Assembly: GCA_014894455.1 (NCBI GenBank)
Contig: JADBLN010000104.1
Span: forward strand, 1-37,746
Length of the DNA stretch: 37,746 nt
Direction: 5' to 3'
DNA from: Acidobacteriota bacterium
GTDB lineage: Bacteria > Acidobacteriota > Aminicenantia > Aminicenantales > Saccharicenantaceae
In this document: piece after piece, positions 13,381-21,436 of the stretch
Layout of the letters: each line of letters opens with the position of its first letter
Position numbering within the stretch: position 1 is the stretch's first letter
The notes under the pieces: model-generated
Seen by the model: only the letters and a program-made list of their open reading frames with translations
What the model was told of the DNA's origin: nothing
Database searches by the model: none
Position numbers and translations under genes: made by a program

Positions 13381-13560
13381 ATGGCCGCATTTTGGACGAT
13401 CTTCGGGAATTTAATCGCGCTCGGGCGCGAGGGGATCCCGCTCATTAAAGAGGCGCTCGCCGCTTATAAGAGGGCTCAAGATGAAAAAGAAAAACTCGCG
13501 ATCCTGGAAGCTTGCCGCGCTCATGATCTCGACAAGCTTCGCGGTCTTATTTTCGGTTAA
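13381..13560 (+). CDS. small lysis-region protein, overlaps next gene
   Basis: 59 residues: an ATG at 13381 after GAGGAGG, and a TAA at 13558-13560. The N-terminus (AAFWTIFGNLIALG) is hydrophobic but short; the rest is an amphipathic, Lys/Glu-rich helix. Its last 80 bases are read in another frame as the start of the next gene (13481). The excellent ribosome site and helical pattern support it as real. Position next to the endolysin suggests a lysis or membrane role, but no family is recognised. Confidence 0.6.
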   Translation: MAAFWTIFGNLIALGREGIPLIKEALAAYKRAQDEKEKLAILEACRAHDLDKLRGLIFG

Positions 13561-13756
13561 CTGTTTCCGCGGTCCTCACGTCGTTATTATCCCGGCCGGC
13601 GTCGACGTCCTCGGCTTTGTCCAGGACGGCGCGATCGTCCCGCTTGCCGGCTTGCCTCCGATCAAATACGGGGTTATTGTAACAGAGGGCTTTGTCCTTG
13701 ATTACCGCCGGCTCCTTAAATTGGAGCGCGACGGAAAATTAATAAAAGGGAATTAA
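13481..13756 (+). CDS. exported or membrane-anchored small protein, spanin candidate
   Basis: 91 residues, AGAGGG six bases before the ATG. A basic start is followed by a hydrophobic segment (about 11-27) ending at Cys28; the residues before it (S-V-N) are a poor lipobox, so lipidation is uncertain. The mature part is beta-like with an IKYGVIVTEGF strand and a basic tail. It begins inside the previous gene in a different frame. Overlapping small membrane genes beside an endolysin recall Rz/Rz1 spanins, but the first partner lacks a clear transmembrane helix, so this is only a suggestion. Confidence 0.55.
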   Translation: MKKKNSRSWKLAALMISTSFAVLFSVNCFRGPHVVIIPAGVDVLGFVQDGAIVPLAGLPPIKYGVIVTEGFVLDYRRLLKLERDGKLIKGN

Positions 13757-13758
13757 TT

Positions 13759-14124
13759 ATGATTCTCGAAACACTCCAGGCCGTCGGCGGGATCCCGGCC
13801 GCGGATCCGTCTCATGTTTATTTGAGCGCTCCATTGATCGGGCTCATCGTCGCAAACGTCGCTCAAATCTCCCTCGGGGCGGTAAGCTTTTTTACGAAAA
13901 AAAAACGGGCCCGACATATTCATTCCGCGGCCGAGATCGTCGGCCTCGATTGCGCCGCGATCGCGAGAAACGCCGCGCGCGTCGAGGACCTCGATCCGCG
14001 CGTCCGGATCCTGGAGGCCGCTTATTCGGCGCTCTTGAAAGCGAACGAGGACGGCCGGCGCGAAAACCGCGAGGATCATCAATTGATTTTTAAGCTCCTC
14101 CGAGGCGGACCGGATCCTGAATGA
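13759..14124 (+). CDS. single-pass membrane protein of the lysis region
   Basis: 121 residues, AAGGGA before the ATG. One transmembrane helix at about 22-46 is followed by KKKRAR, predicting a cytoplasmic helical C-terminal domain (about 50-115) with heptad-like spacing (VRILEAAYSALLKAN). It could be a holin/antiholin or a tail/lysis accessory; the orientation argues against a periplasmic spanin. It overlaps the ParB-like gene by ATGA, linking the lysis and packaging regions in one transcript. Confidence 0.6.
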   Translation: MILETLQAVGGIPAADPSHVYLSAPLIGLIVANVAQISLGAVSFFTKKKRARHIHSAAEIVGLDCAAIARNAARVEDLDPRVRILEAAYSALLKANEDGRRENREDHQLIFKLLRGGPDPE

Positions 14125-14708
14125 AATTAATCAAAGTCTCGATCGACCTCCTCGACGTCTGGAAAGATAATCCGCGCGATATAAAAACGGTCGATTACGC
14201 GAGGCTCAAAAAACAAATCCTCCGGCTCGGGCTTTATAAACCGCTCGTTTGTTTTCTCGAAAAAGGTCGATACATTGTCCTCGGCGGAAATATGCGGCTC
14301 CTCATCCTCCGCGAGATCGGGATCCGCGAGGTCGAGATCTCCGTCGTCGACGCGAAAACAAAAGCGCGCCGGCTCGAATACGCGCTCTCGGATAACGATC
14401 GCGCCGGCGAATATATCGAGGACAAACTTGTCGAGCTCGTCTTCCCCTTTCAAAAAGAGATCGAGCTCCAGGATTACAAGGTCGACCTCCTCTCTCCGAT
14501 CGGTCTCGATCAATTATTAAACGGCCGGCAACCGACGGAGGATTTCGATCAAGAGCTCGCTGACGGCGAGGGCGACGAGGATGTTTCGATCGAGATCGTC
14601 GTTCCGGTAAAACATGAAAAGACGGTCCTCGATTGGCTCCGGAACGGTGAAGCAAACTCGGCCGCGGGCCGCGGGATCGGAGTCCTCCGAAGATGCGAAT
14701 TGCTTTAA
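14121..14708 (+). CDS. ParB-like N-domain protein
   Basis: 195 residues. Residues 1-90 match the ParB/Srx-like domain of phage proteins found near terminases: LLDVWKDNPRDI, then LKKQILRLGLYKPLVCF, LGGNMRLLILREIG, and EYALSDND. The LGGNMR element replaces the GERR motif of chromosomal ParB, and no DNA-binding helix-turn-helix of true ParB is clear. The C-terminus is acidic. Phage ParB-like proteins may act as nucleases, NTP-binding switches or base-modifying enzymes. The gene overlaps the radical SAM gene by 16 bases, so the two may work together. Confidence 0.75.
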   Translation: MKLIKVSIDLLDVWKDNPRDIKTVDYARLKKQILRLGLYKPLVCFLEKGRYIVLGGNMRLLILREIGIREVEISVVDAKTKARRLEYALSDNDRAGEYIEDKLVELVFPFQKEIELQDYKVDLLSPIGLDQLLNGRQPTEDFDQELADGEGDEDVSIEIVVPVKHEKTVLDWLRNGEANSAAGRGIGVLRRCELL

Positions 14709-15871
14709 TTGACTCACGCGCGACGAGGTCGATCTATCCTCTCGCCCTCTTAAAGCTTGGCGCTTGGAGAAAACGACTCGGCGATAAATGTAAACTATTC
14801 GCCCGGGAGATACCGCGCCGCGGCCTTTATGATGAAATATGGATCTCGACTCTTTTCACGTTCGAGATCCCGGAGGCCCTCGCCCTCGTCCAGGCCGCAA
14901 AAAAAACCGGGGCCCGCGTCGTCGTCGGCGGGATCGCCGCGTCGCTTATGCCGGAGCCTTTCGAGCGCGCCGGCGCCAAGGTCCGACGCGGACTCATCCC
15001 GGAGGCCGAGCTCGGGATCCCGGATTATTCGCTCCTCCCGGATCCGCCGACGATCGTCATATCTCATACCTCGCGCGGGTGTGTTCGGAAATGCGGCTTC
15101 TGCATGGTTAAAGACTTGGAGCCCGAATATAAAAACATCCCGGATTGGCCGCGAACTATCCCGGCCGGCGCGAAAAAAATAATCTTCTTTGATAATAATT
15201 GGCTCGCGAAACCGATCGAGGCGATCCGGGCCGACGTCGACGAGATAAAAAAACTCCAGGCCCGCGGCCTCCGGAAAATAGATTTTAATCAAGCGCTCGA
15301 TTGCCGGCTCTTGACGGAGGAGCTCGCGGATCTCGTCGCGACGCTTCCTCACGATCCGATACGATTCGCCTTTGACGGTTTACATGAGGACGGATATTTT
15401 CAAAGGGCGATCGAGCGGATCGTCAAGCGAAAACGTCAAACGATCGTTTCGGACGTCCTCTATAATTTTACGGACTCGCCCGAGGATTTTTATTATCGGA
15501 TCCGGGAGATCGCGAAGCTCGAAGAAAAATATAAATGTCATATTGTCGCTTTTCCCATGCGATATCAACCGATCCTCTCGTCGGATCCGAACCGAGAATA
15601 TACAGGCCCAAAATGGACGCCTCGCGAGCGCTCGATCACTCAAAAAATCGTTTCAAAGCATAGCGGCGGCCGCGGGACGTTTTCGTTTACCGGCGGGCCC
15701 GAGCGGAGCCCGCTCGCCGAGCTCGAATATTGGCTCGGAAAAACGCCGGCGGACTTTCGCCGGCTCCTCAATTATCCGAACGTCCGAAAACTTATAGACG
15801 TTCGAGTCGCGCGCCTCCGGATCAAGCGGGCTAAGCTCCGGATCGCGACGCGAGCGGAGGCGATCGGATGA
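14693..15871 (+). CDS. radical SAM enzyme with N-terminal Rossmann (B12-binding-like) domain
   Basis: 392 residues. Residues 1-115 resemble the cobalamin-binding-like domain of such enzymes: MRIALIDSR, an ALLKLGAWRKRLG helix, DEIWISTLFTF, and GARVVVGGIAAS. No DxHxxG is present, so cobalamin binding is doubtful. The [4Fe-4S]/SAM motif is intact: C130-x3-C134-x2-C137 (RGCVRKCGFC). A TIM-barrel-like part follows (FFDNNWL, DFNQALDCRLLT, RFAFDGLHED). The C-terminal 100 residues are basic, perhaps for nucleic acid. The substrate is unknown: a nucleotide, DNA, tRNA or a protein are all possible. It is rarely seen between ParB-like and terminase genes. It overlaps both neighbours, so it is made with the packaging genes. 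Confidence 0.8.
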   Translation: MRIALIDSRATRSIYPLALLKLGAWRKRLGDKCKLFAREIPRRGLYDEIWISTLFTFEIPEALALVQAAKKTGARVVVGGIAASLMPEPFERAGAKVRRGLIPEAELGIPDYSLLPDPPTIVISHTSRGCVRKCGFCMVKDLEPEYKNIPDWPRTIPAGAKKIIFFDNNWLAKPIEAIRADVDEIKKLQARGLRKIDFNQALDCRLLTEELADLVATLPHDPIRFAFDGLHEDGYFQRAIERIVKRKRQTIVSDVLYNFTDSPEDFYYRIREIAKLEEKYKCHIVAFPMRYQPILSSDPNREYTGPKWTPRERSITQKIVSKHSGGRGTFSFTGGPERSPLAELEYWLGKTPADFRRLLNYPNVRKLIDVRVARLRIKRAKLRIATRAEAIG

Positions 15872-16560
15872 AAAAAGCAAAACGAAAGCAAAAGCGGCCG
15901 AGCTCCAGGATCCCGGGATCCCGGGCCGGCTCCGGGTCGACCGCGGCCGGCGAGCGGACGGCCTCCAAGCCGCGCGCGTACAAGGCCCAAGGTAAGGCGA
16001 TCGCCGGCGGGCTCGGGGAGTCGGCCGGGGTCGGCCTCGGCGACCTCCTGGCGGGGCGGCGCGACGGATCCTCTCGGGATCCAGGGAAACACGCCGGCGG
16101 GAGGCCCTCGAAATTCGGCGAGCTCGACCTCGATCAAGTCGAGGCGATCGCGGCTTTCGGACATACCGAGGAAGAGATCGCCCTCATCCTCGGGATCGCG
16201 GCGTCGACGCTCTCGCTCTATAAGAAAAATCATCCCGATTTTCTGGAGGTCCTCCGGCGCGGCAAACTCCGGGCCGACGTCAACGTCGAGCGATCCCTTT
16301 ACTCGAAGGCGCTCGGGCGATACGCTTGTCCTCATTGCGGAAAGCCCGTCCCGGGGCCGGCCGCGGATACAACGTCAATTATTTTTTGGCTCAAGAATAG
16401 ACTCCGCCGAGCATGGCGGGACCGGCAAGAGGTCGACGCGCCGGAGATCGAAAAGGCGCTTTACGAGCTCTCCGAGAAATTCCTCCCGGCCTCCATGACC
16501 GAGAAAAAACCGGCCTCCGAGGTCGAGAAAAATAAAAAGCCCAGGCATGATAAAAAATGA
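15868..16560 (+). CDS. terS: terminase small subunit
   Basis: 230 residues. The first 75 are a basic, Gly/Ser/Arg-rich, disordered arm that is longer than usual. Residues about 78-135 hold the DNA-binding helix-turn-helix typical of small terminases: GGRPSKFGELDLDQVEAIAA, TEEEIALILGIAASTLSLYKK. The end of that region, TSIIFWLKNR..RAWRDRQE, is a common feature of this family. A CPHC motif (Cys154, Cys157) between them may be part of a half zinc site. It recognises the packaging site and directs the large subunit. It overlaps both neighbours by ATGA. Confidence 0.8.
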   Translation: MKKAKRKQKRPSSRIPGSRAGSGSTAAGERTASKPRAYKAQGKAIAGGLGESAGVGLGDLLAGRRDGSSRDPGKHAGGRPSKFGELDLDQVEAIAAFGHTEEEIALILGIAASTLSLYKKNHPDFLEVLRRGKLRADVNVERSLYSKALGRYACPHCGKPVPGPAADTTSIIFWLKNRLRRAWRDRQEVDAPEIEKALYELSEKFLPASMTEKKPASEVEKNKKPRHDKK

Positions 16561-17867
16561 ATCGGATCGGCCGGCCCCTCGTCGCGATCCTCGCGGTCGT
16601 TATGCTTAACGCCGCGGCCGGATCCGCCGGCGGAGATCGCCCGAGGATAAATCTTAATAATATTTTAAATCCTTTTCATACGGAAATTTTTCAGAGCGAG
16701 GATCCCGAGCTTTGGGTTTATGGCGGGGCCGGCGCGGGAAAATCTTATTCGATCGCTGATAAAATCCTCCTCAAATCAATCCTTAATCCTGGGCGTCAAA
16801 AGGGAGTCATCGTCCGAAAGACGCTCGCGAGCCTCCGAAAGACGACGCTCGATATCCTGGAGCGGCGGGCCGAGGCCCTCGGCCTTAACCTTTTCATCGA
16901 TCGTCAAAATTGGATCGCCCGCGTCGGAAACCTCTCGATCATTTTGACCGGGATGAATAACAAGGACGATCATTTAAAAATAAAATCCTTAACCGATGTT
17001 GATTTCGTTTGGGCGAACGAGCTAACAGAGCTCCGGGAGGACGATTATCGCGAGCTCCTCCTCCGGATCCGCGGCGGGGAGACCAAGCTCGGGCGGCAAA
17101 TGATCGCCGATTTTAATCCGATCGGAAAAACATCTTGGATTTATGATCGAGGATGGGCCCGCGGCCTCGATCGGACCGCGCGAAAGCTTCGATATACGGT
17201 CCTTGATAATCCATGGGCTCAAAAAGAATATGTCGAGCATTTAAAATCAACGGCCTCGGATGATCCGAATTTTTATAAAATATATTTCCTCGGCGAATGG
17301 GGCGAGCTCAAGGGAATTATTTTTAATTGGGACGTCGTCGACGAACTCCCGGCGATCGGATTCGATGAGATTATCTTCGCTGGCGATTTTGGATATAGCG
17401 TTGATCCCGCGGCCGTCGTCCGGATCTATCGGCGCGCGGATGAATACTGGATCGAGGAGCTCGTCTATACAACCGGCCTCACAAATCGGGATCTCGCGCG
17501 GGCCGCGATCGCCGCGGGAGTCCCGGCGTCCTCGGAAAATTTTTGGGACTCGGCCGAGCCTAAGTCGATCGAGGAGCTCCGCCTCGACGGGCTCCGCGGC
17601 GCGAAGCCCGCGACAAAAGGGCCCGGGAGCGTTAAATTTGGGATCGATTTCCTCCTCTCAAAAAAAATACATATGCTCGGAAATTCGCCGAATCTCATTA
17701 AAGAGGTCCGGTCCTATGTCCGGAAAAAGGACCGGGACGGGAAAAGCCTCCCGGAGCCCATGGAATACAACGATCACGCGATCAAGGCGGCAACGTATGG
17801 TATAGTTAGCGCGGCCCATAGAGGCGGGCAAGCTTTCGTCGGACAATCCGGCGGGGAGGTTTATTGA
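16557..17867 (+). CDS. terL: terminase large subunit
   Basis: 436 residues. ATPase: Walker A GGAGAGKS with Lys62, a Walker B-like strand VDFVWANE, and coupling residues after it. Nuclease: Asp277 in FAGDFGYS, an Asp in WDSAEPKS, and Asp406 in YNDHAIKA, the usual three acidic residues. The pattern matches the PBSX/Terminase_3 group. The first about 28 residues (PLVAILAVVMLNAAAGSAGG) look like a signal peptide, which is abnormal. The ATGA overlap supports the start, but the ribosome site is weak and a later start (ATG at 16602 or beyond) is possible. Confidence 0.9.
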   Translation: MNRIGRPLVAILAVVMLNAAAGSAGGDRPRINLNNILNPFHTEIFQSEDPELWVYGGAGAGKSYSIADKILLKSILNPGRQKGVIVRKTLASLRKTTLDILERRAEALGLNLFIDRQNWIARVGNLSIILTGMNNKDDHLKIKSLTDVDFVWANELTELREDDYRELLLRIRGGETKLGRQMIADFNPIGKTSWIYDRGWARGLDRTARKLRYTVLDNPWAQKEYVEHLKSTASDDPNFYKIYFLGEWGELKGIIFNWDVVDELPAIGFDEIIFAGDFGYSVDPAAVVRIYRRADEYWIEELVYTTGLTNRDLARAAIAAGVPASSENFWDSAEPKSIEELRLDGLRGAKPATKGPGSVKFGIDFLLSKKIHMLGNSPNLIKEVRSYVRKKDRDGKSLPEPMEYNDHAIKAATYGIVSAAHRGGQAFVGQSGGEVY

Positions 17868-17868
17868 A

Positions 17869-19224
17869 ATGTTTAATAAAAAGAAACAGCAAATCCAGGC
17901 GCTTGAGGGCGAGCTCTCCGGGATCCGGCAAGTCGCCGCGCTCCAGGCCCTTGCGATCGATACCTTTTCGACGGCTCAATCGAAGCGATACGCCGGCAAC
18001 GAGTACCGCGATTATAAAACGACGATTGCCGAGATCGCGAAAAAATACGACGGGTCCGCGGAATGGGGCGTCCTCCAGACCGGGAACATCATCGACGTCC
18101 GGGCCGCGTTCATCATCGGGCAAGGTGTCGCCGCGATCCCGCTTGAAAAAAAGGACGTTGAATCGAATGAGGTAAACTTCACCCGGGACTTTTTCGCGTT
18201 CAATAAATTAAGTCGAAACATGGCGCTCGAAATGGCGAAAGAGGCCGAGATCGAAGGATGTTTTCTTGGGCAATTAAATTATGCCCCGAAAGAGAAACAA
18301 GTCTCGCTCCGATTTAAATCGAGGATAGAAACGCCGTACACAATAAAAACCGCGGCCGGAGATTATCTCGACTATACCTCCGCCGAGTTTGACGCGAGCG
18401 GGTCCGCCAGCGCGTCGACGCTCGCGGCCGAGGTTTTCATTTACGCGCGCTTCGGTGGCCGGCTCTCGAAGCTCAATGAGCCTATGCCTAAAGTCGGAAA
18501 ATGCTTAACTCAAATCGAGGCGATCGACAAGGCGCTGCGGGATCTTCGGGAGATTAATCATTTATTCGCCGCGCCGATCCCGACGATCGAATGTGCGACG
18601 GCCGAGGATGCAGAAAAAATGGCGGGCGAGGCGGCAAAAATAAACTGGGCCCTCCGGAAATTAATCGCGATCTCCGGGAGGTTTGTTTTTGCCGCGCCGA
18701 ACCTCCAGTACGGGAGCGAGTCGCTCGATAAAGAGATCACGACAAACGCGAAGATGATCTCCGGGACGACCGGGACGCCTCCTCATTTTCTCGGATTTCC
18801 CGAGCTCTTGAGTAATCGCTCGACCGCCGACAATTTAATGGAGAGCGTCGCGGCCTCGACCTCAAAAGAGCGCGGGACTTGGCTCGACGCTTACGAGGAG
18901 ATCCTCCGAAAGGCTTTCGCGATTTACAATGAAAATTCCGGACTTACGCCGCTCGATCCGAAGAAAATAAAAATCGTTATTCCATTCGTTACCGCGGAAG
19001 CTTGGAAGCGGATCTCGGATATTTATCTCCCGCTTTTCTTGGCCGACGGGCTCTCCCTTTCGACGCTCCTCTCCCAAATTCCCGAGCTCGACGTCGACCG
19101 GGAGATCGAGGCGATCGACGCAAAAAATAACGAGGCTCTCGATCGTTTTTCAAAGGGCGGACTTGACAGGGATAAAAAAGACGTTCAGGATAAGGCCGTA
19201 AACAATTCGGAGGAGGGCGAATAA
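17869..19224 (+). CDS. portal protein
   Basis: 451 residues, GGGGAGG upstream, one base after the terminase stop. Position directly after the large terminase, the length, and the pattern of a beta/alpha core with a conserved end fit an SPP1/PBSX-type portal: the helix-rich stretch EAIDKALRDLREINHLF, the strand and loop GRFVFAAPNLQYGSESLDKEI, then GTTGTPPHFLGFPELLSNRSTADNLMES. The dodecameric portal forms the DNA channel and docking site for terminase. The C-terminus is charged and probably disordered. It overlaps the next gene by one base (TAATG). Confidence 0.8.
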   Translation: MFNKKKQQIQALEGELSGIRQVAALQALAIDTFSTAQSKRYAGNEYRDYKTTIAEIAKKYDGSAEWGVLQTGNIIDVRAAFIIGQGVAAIPLEKKDVESNEVNFTRDFFAFNKLSRNMALEMAKEAEIEGCFLGQLNYAPKEKQVSLRFKSRIETPYTIKTAAGDYLDYTSAEFDASGSASASTLAAEVFIYARFGGRLSKLNEPMPKVGKCLTQIEAIDKALRDLREINHLFAAPIPTIECATAEDAEKMAGEAAKINWALRKLIAISGRFVFAAPNLQYGSESLDKEITTNAKMISGTTGTPPHFLGFPELLSNRSTADNLMESVAASTSKERGTWLDAYEEILRKAFAIYNENSGLTPLDPKKIKIVIPFVTAEAWKRISDIYLPLFLADGLSLSTLLSQIPELDVDREIEAIDAKNNEALDRFSKGGLDRDKKDVQDKAVNNSEEGE

Positions 19225-19652
19225 TGAAAGACGAAAACTCTCGGCCGCTCATCATGGGCGCGATCAACCCGATCCCTCGCGGCGTCCCGCTCTCCGGACC
19301 CGGGCTCTCGATGGATACGATAAAGCCTCGGGCGATCACTCGGCCGGCCGGCGTCAAACCGAAACGGATCGGCGGGCCGGCGATCACAAGTGAGACGGCA
19401 AAGCCTCCGGTCCGGATCCCGCGTCCCGAGACGCTCTTTAATCCCGAGGCCGCGCCGGTCGCTCCCGCGCCGGCTCCCGTCCCGGCTCCTCGGTCCGCCT
19501 CCAGGCCGGCGGATCCAGGGATCCCGCCCGCGGCCGCTCCCGCCGGCGTCCAGGCGAAAACGTCCACAAAGCCCATGGCGAGGCGATCGTCCAGGCCGGC
19601 GACCTCCCGGGCCGGCGCGCGTCGATCGACGAAACGGACCTCGGAAAAATGA
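19224..19652 (+). CDS. Pro/Ala/Arg-rich disordered protein
   Basis: 142 residues, GGAGGG upstream, TAATG overlap with the portal gene and ATG overlap with the next. It is low-complexity throughout: Pro/Ala/Val repeats in the middle (about 70-115) and a strongly basic Ser/Arg/Thr tail. No folded domain is evident. It might be an internal head protein that binds DNA, or a linker/scaffold accessory. Good coupling signals argue for translation; the sequence itself supports no function. Confidence 0.5.
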   Translation: MKDENSRPLIMGAINPIPRGVPLSGPGLSMDTIKPRAITRPAGVKPKRIGGPAITSETAKPPVRIPRPETLFNPEAAPVAPAPAPVPAPRSASRPADPGIPPAAAPAGVQAKTSTKPMARRSSRPATSRAGARRSTKRTSEK

Positions 19653-19846
19653 TGAAAGTAAAACGGCTCCTCCGCCGGCTCGTCTGGAGACGACGAGCCC
19701 GGGCCGTCGGCCGAACGCTCGACCGTTTGGAGCTCGCGTTTAAGGCCGGCAATTATTCGCGGACGGAAAGAAAAACGATCCTCCACGGATTTTTATCGTC
19801 GAATGAATTTCGGGCCGATATAATCAAGCTCCTCTCCCGGGTGTAA
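19649..19846 (+). CDS. small basic helical protein
   Basis: 65 residues, start overlapping the previous stop (ATGATG). The first 20 residues are Arg/Lys-rich (MKVKRLLRRLVWRRRAR), then an amphipathic helix and a folded-looking end (ILHGFLSSNEFRADIIKLL). It lies between the portal and the protease/scaffold gene. It could be a head-assembly accessory or DNA-binding protein. No family is recognised. Confidence 0.5.
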   Translation: MMKVKRLLRRLVWRRRARAVGRTLDRLELAFKAGNYSRTERKTILHGFLSSNEFRADIIKLLSRV

Positions 19847-19848
19847 AA

Positions 19849-21021
19849 ATGAAAATCTCCGCGCGCATTCTTGCCATGGCCGAGGATGAGCTCCTCGCCT
19901 TGATCTCTCCGCGGGCGATTCGCGATATCAAACGCGAGGATCCTTCTCCCGTTTTCAAGGCCTTCATTGTCGGGCAAGAGGGCGAAGCTCGGCCGAAGAT
20001 CGTCGGCCTCGGCGCGACCGTTCAACGGTGGTATTATTCCGCGATCGAAAAGCTTGTTGAAAAACTCGGGCTTGGGACGCCGGCGTATCATAATCATGGG
20101 GCCGAAAATGGACCGGCCGGCCGGCAACCGATCGGCGAGATCGTCGGGAAAGCCTTTAAAAAGCTCGGAGACGTTGCCTCCGCGATTGCGGTTGCTTATA
20201 TTTATCCGCCCTTTAAGGATCTCTCGCTCGATATCGCGTCGATCGAGGCCGATATCCTTGCTCCCGCGGCCAACATTAAGGATTTCGAGGTCCGGGATCT
20301 CGACGTTTTAGGAGTCTCCGGAATCGCCTTCGGCAATTCCGCTCTCAATAGTCCGGCGTTTCCTGGCGCGACGCTCCTCGCGCAAGTCCAGGCTTTCGCC
20401 GAGCAATCCGTTTTAATTCAAGGAGGAAACGAGAAAATGTTAACCGTCGAACAAATCAAGGCCGCGATCGCGGAGGGTAAATTCAAACCGTCCGACATTT
20501 TTGCCGGACGCGAGCTCTCCTCGGATCCATTGGTTGCCGAGCTCGTCGACGAGAAAACGCATGACCTCAGAGGTTTTCAAATCCGAAAGCTCAAGGACGC
20601 GGATGATAAAGTCGCGTCTCTCTCGAAGGAAAACGATGAGCTCATAGGGAAGATGAAAATCTTTGAGAGCAAAGAAACAAAGGGCCGGGCCCGGGAGGTT
20701 TTCGACGCGGCTCTCGCGGAGAGGCCCAAAGTCAAAGGCGACGATCGTCTCGTTAAGTTTCTCCAGAAAAATTACGAGAGAAGCTTCACGCCTTCGGGCG
20801 ACGCCGGCAAGCTCAAGGACGAGATCAATAAATTCCTGGACGAGGGCGTCCAGGATTTTGCGGAGATCGTCGCGCCGGCCGGCGGCTCAAACGGGGCGGG
20901 CTCCGGATCCGCGGGATCCGGGGGGGCCGGCAAGTCCGGCGACGGATCGATCGACGCCGGCGGCGGGACCTCGAAAAACCTCCAGGATCCAAAAAACAAC
21001 GACCTTATTCCGACGGATTAA
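19849..21021 (+). CDS. head maturation protease / scaffold fusion
   Basis: 390 residues. Residues about 30-190 form an alpha/beta domain with AYHNH, GRQPIGEIVG and DIASIEADIL elements, seen in putative phage prohead protease/assembly proteins. Residues 197-350 are a charged, coiled-coil region with a basic C-terminal patch, as in scaffolds. A Gly/Ser-rich linker (350-375) and an acidic end follow. A strong internal ribosome site and in-frame ATG at 20437 start the scaffold part alone. It stands where protease and scaffold genes stand in many phages, just before the decoration and capsid genes. The serine-protease triad is not certain by eye. Confidence 0.6.
   Translation: MKISARILAMAEDELLALISPRAIRDIKREDPSPVFKAFIVGQEGEARPKIVGLGATVQRWYYSAIEKLVEKLGLGTPAYHNHGAENGPAGRQPIGEIVGKAFKKLGDVASAIAVAYIYPPFKDLSLDIASIEADILAPAANIKDFEVRDLDVLGVSGIAFGNSALNSPAFPGATLLAQVQAFAEQSVLIQGGNEKMLTVEQIKAAIAEGKFKPSDIFAGRELSSDPLVAELVDEKTHDLRGFQIRKLKDADDKVASLSKENDELIGKMKIFESKETKGRAREVFDAALAERPKVKGDDRLVKFLQKNYERSFTPSGDAGKLKDEINKFLDEGVQDFAEIVAPAGGSNGAGSGSAGSGGAGKSGDGSIDAGGGTSKNLQDPKNNDLIPTD
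20437..21021 (+). CDS. nested in-frame scaffold protein
   Basis: 194 residues starting MLTVEQIKAAIAEGKFKPSD, in the same frame as the gene at 19849 (its residue 197). AGGAGG at 20421-20426 lies ten bases before the ATG, as good as any site in the genome, and in coding DNA where it has no other reason to be. The product would be the coiled-coil scaffold alone, the same arrangement as lambda C/Nu3. This explains how scaffold could be made in excess of protease. Confidence 0.65.
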   Translation: MLTVEQIKAAIAEGKFKPSDIFAGRELSSDPLVAELVDEKTHDLRGFQIRKLKDADDKVASLSKENDELIGKMKIFESKETKGRAREVFDAALAERPKVKGDDRLVKFLQKNYERSFTPSGDAGKLKDEINKFLDEGVQDFAEIVAPAGGSNGAGSGSAGSGGAGKSGDGSIDAGGGTSKNLQDPKNNDLIPTD

Positions 21022-21043
21022 AAACTCAAGGAGGTTTTCAAAA

Positions 21044-21403
21044 ATGATTACCGGGATTCAAATGCGATCGGACAAATATCGCTCAATGACGATTACCGTC
21101 CCTTCGGGCGGAGTCGTCGGCGGAGCGATGAACCTTATCGGGGCGACCGTCGTCGTCTATTTCGAGACGAAAGCGGTCGGGCTCCTTGTCGCCGGCGTTA
21201 TCGGATGCGACAAAATTCTCCTCCCCAAAATCGCGGGCTCCGCGCTCGCGATGGCGCAAGGATCGAAAGTCTATTACGACAATTCCGCGAAGGCGGTCAC
21301 GCCGACGATCGGCGCGAATACGCTTTGTGGCCGGGTTATCGAGGCGGCTCTCGGCCCGGACGCGACGGTCCTTGTCGACTTCAACGGGACGGTCCAGGCT
21401 TAA
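21044..21403 (+). CDS. DUF2190-type capsid decoration protein
   Basis: 119 residues from the ATG at 21044, AAGGAGG upstream. The longer in-frame reading lies inside the scaffold gene. It has the DUF2190 pattern: GGVVGGAMNLIGATVVVYF, a GVIGCDKILLPKIAGSALA stretch, then GSKVYYDNSAKAVTP and LCGRVIEAALGPDATVLVDFNG. Proteins of this type are small beta-barrels that cement the outside of HK97-fold capsids. It comes immediately before the major capsid gene, as is usual. Its leader (AAGGAGGTTTTCAAAA) is nearly the same as that of the tail-tube gene at 29138. Confidence 0.8.
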   Translation: MITGIQMRSDKYRSMTITVPSGGVVGGAMNLIGATVVVYFETKAVGLLVAGVIGCDKILLPKIAGSALAMAQGSKVYYDNSAKAVTPTIGANTLCGRVIEAALGPDATVLVDFNGTVQA

Positions 21404-21436
21404 CGGCCGGTCCGAAAAAAACGAAGGAAACGAACC

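Noticed and set aside
19161-19195. TTGACAGGG in the portal gene as a promoter
   Set aside because: The -35 is perfect and shares ACTTGACAGG with 12844, but no acceptable -10 box lies 16-18 bases on, and it is inside coding sequence without a gene just downstream needing it.
18989-19786. 265-codon minus-strand frame opposite the portal end and the Pro-rich gene
   Set aside because: Low-complexity mirror of plus-strand coding with no start signal; the plus-strand genes have ribosome sites and overlaps.
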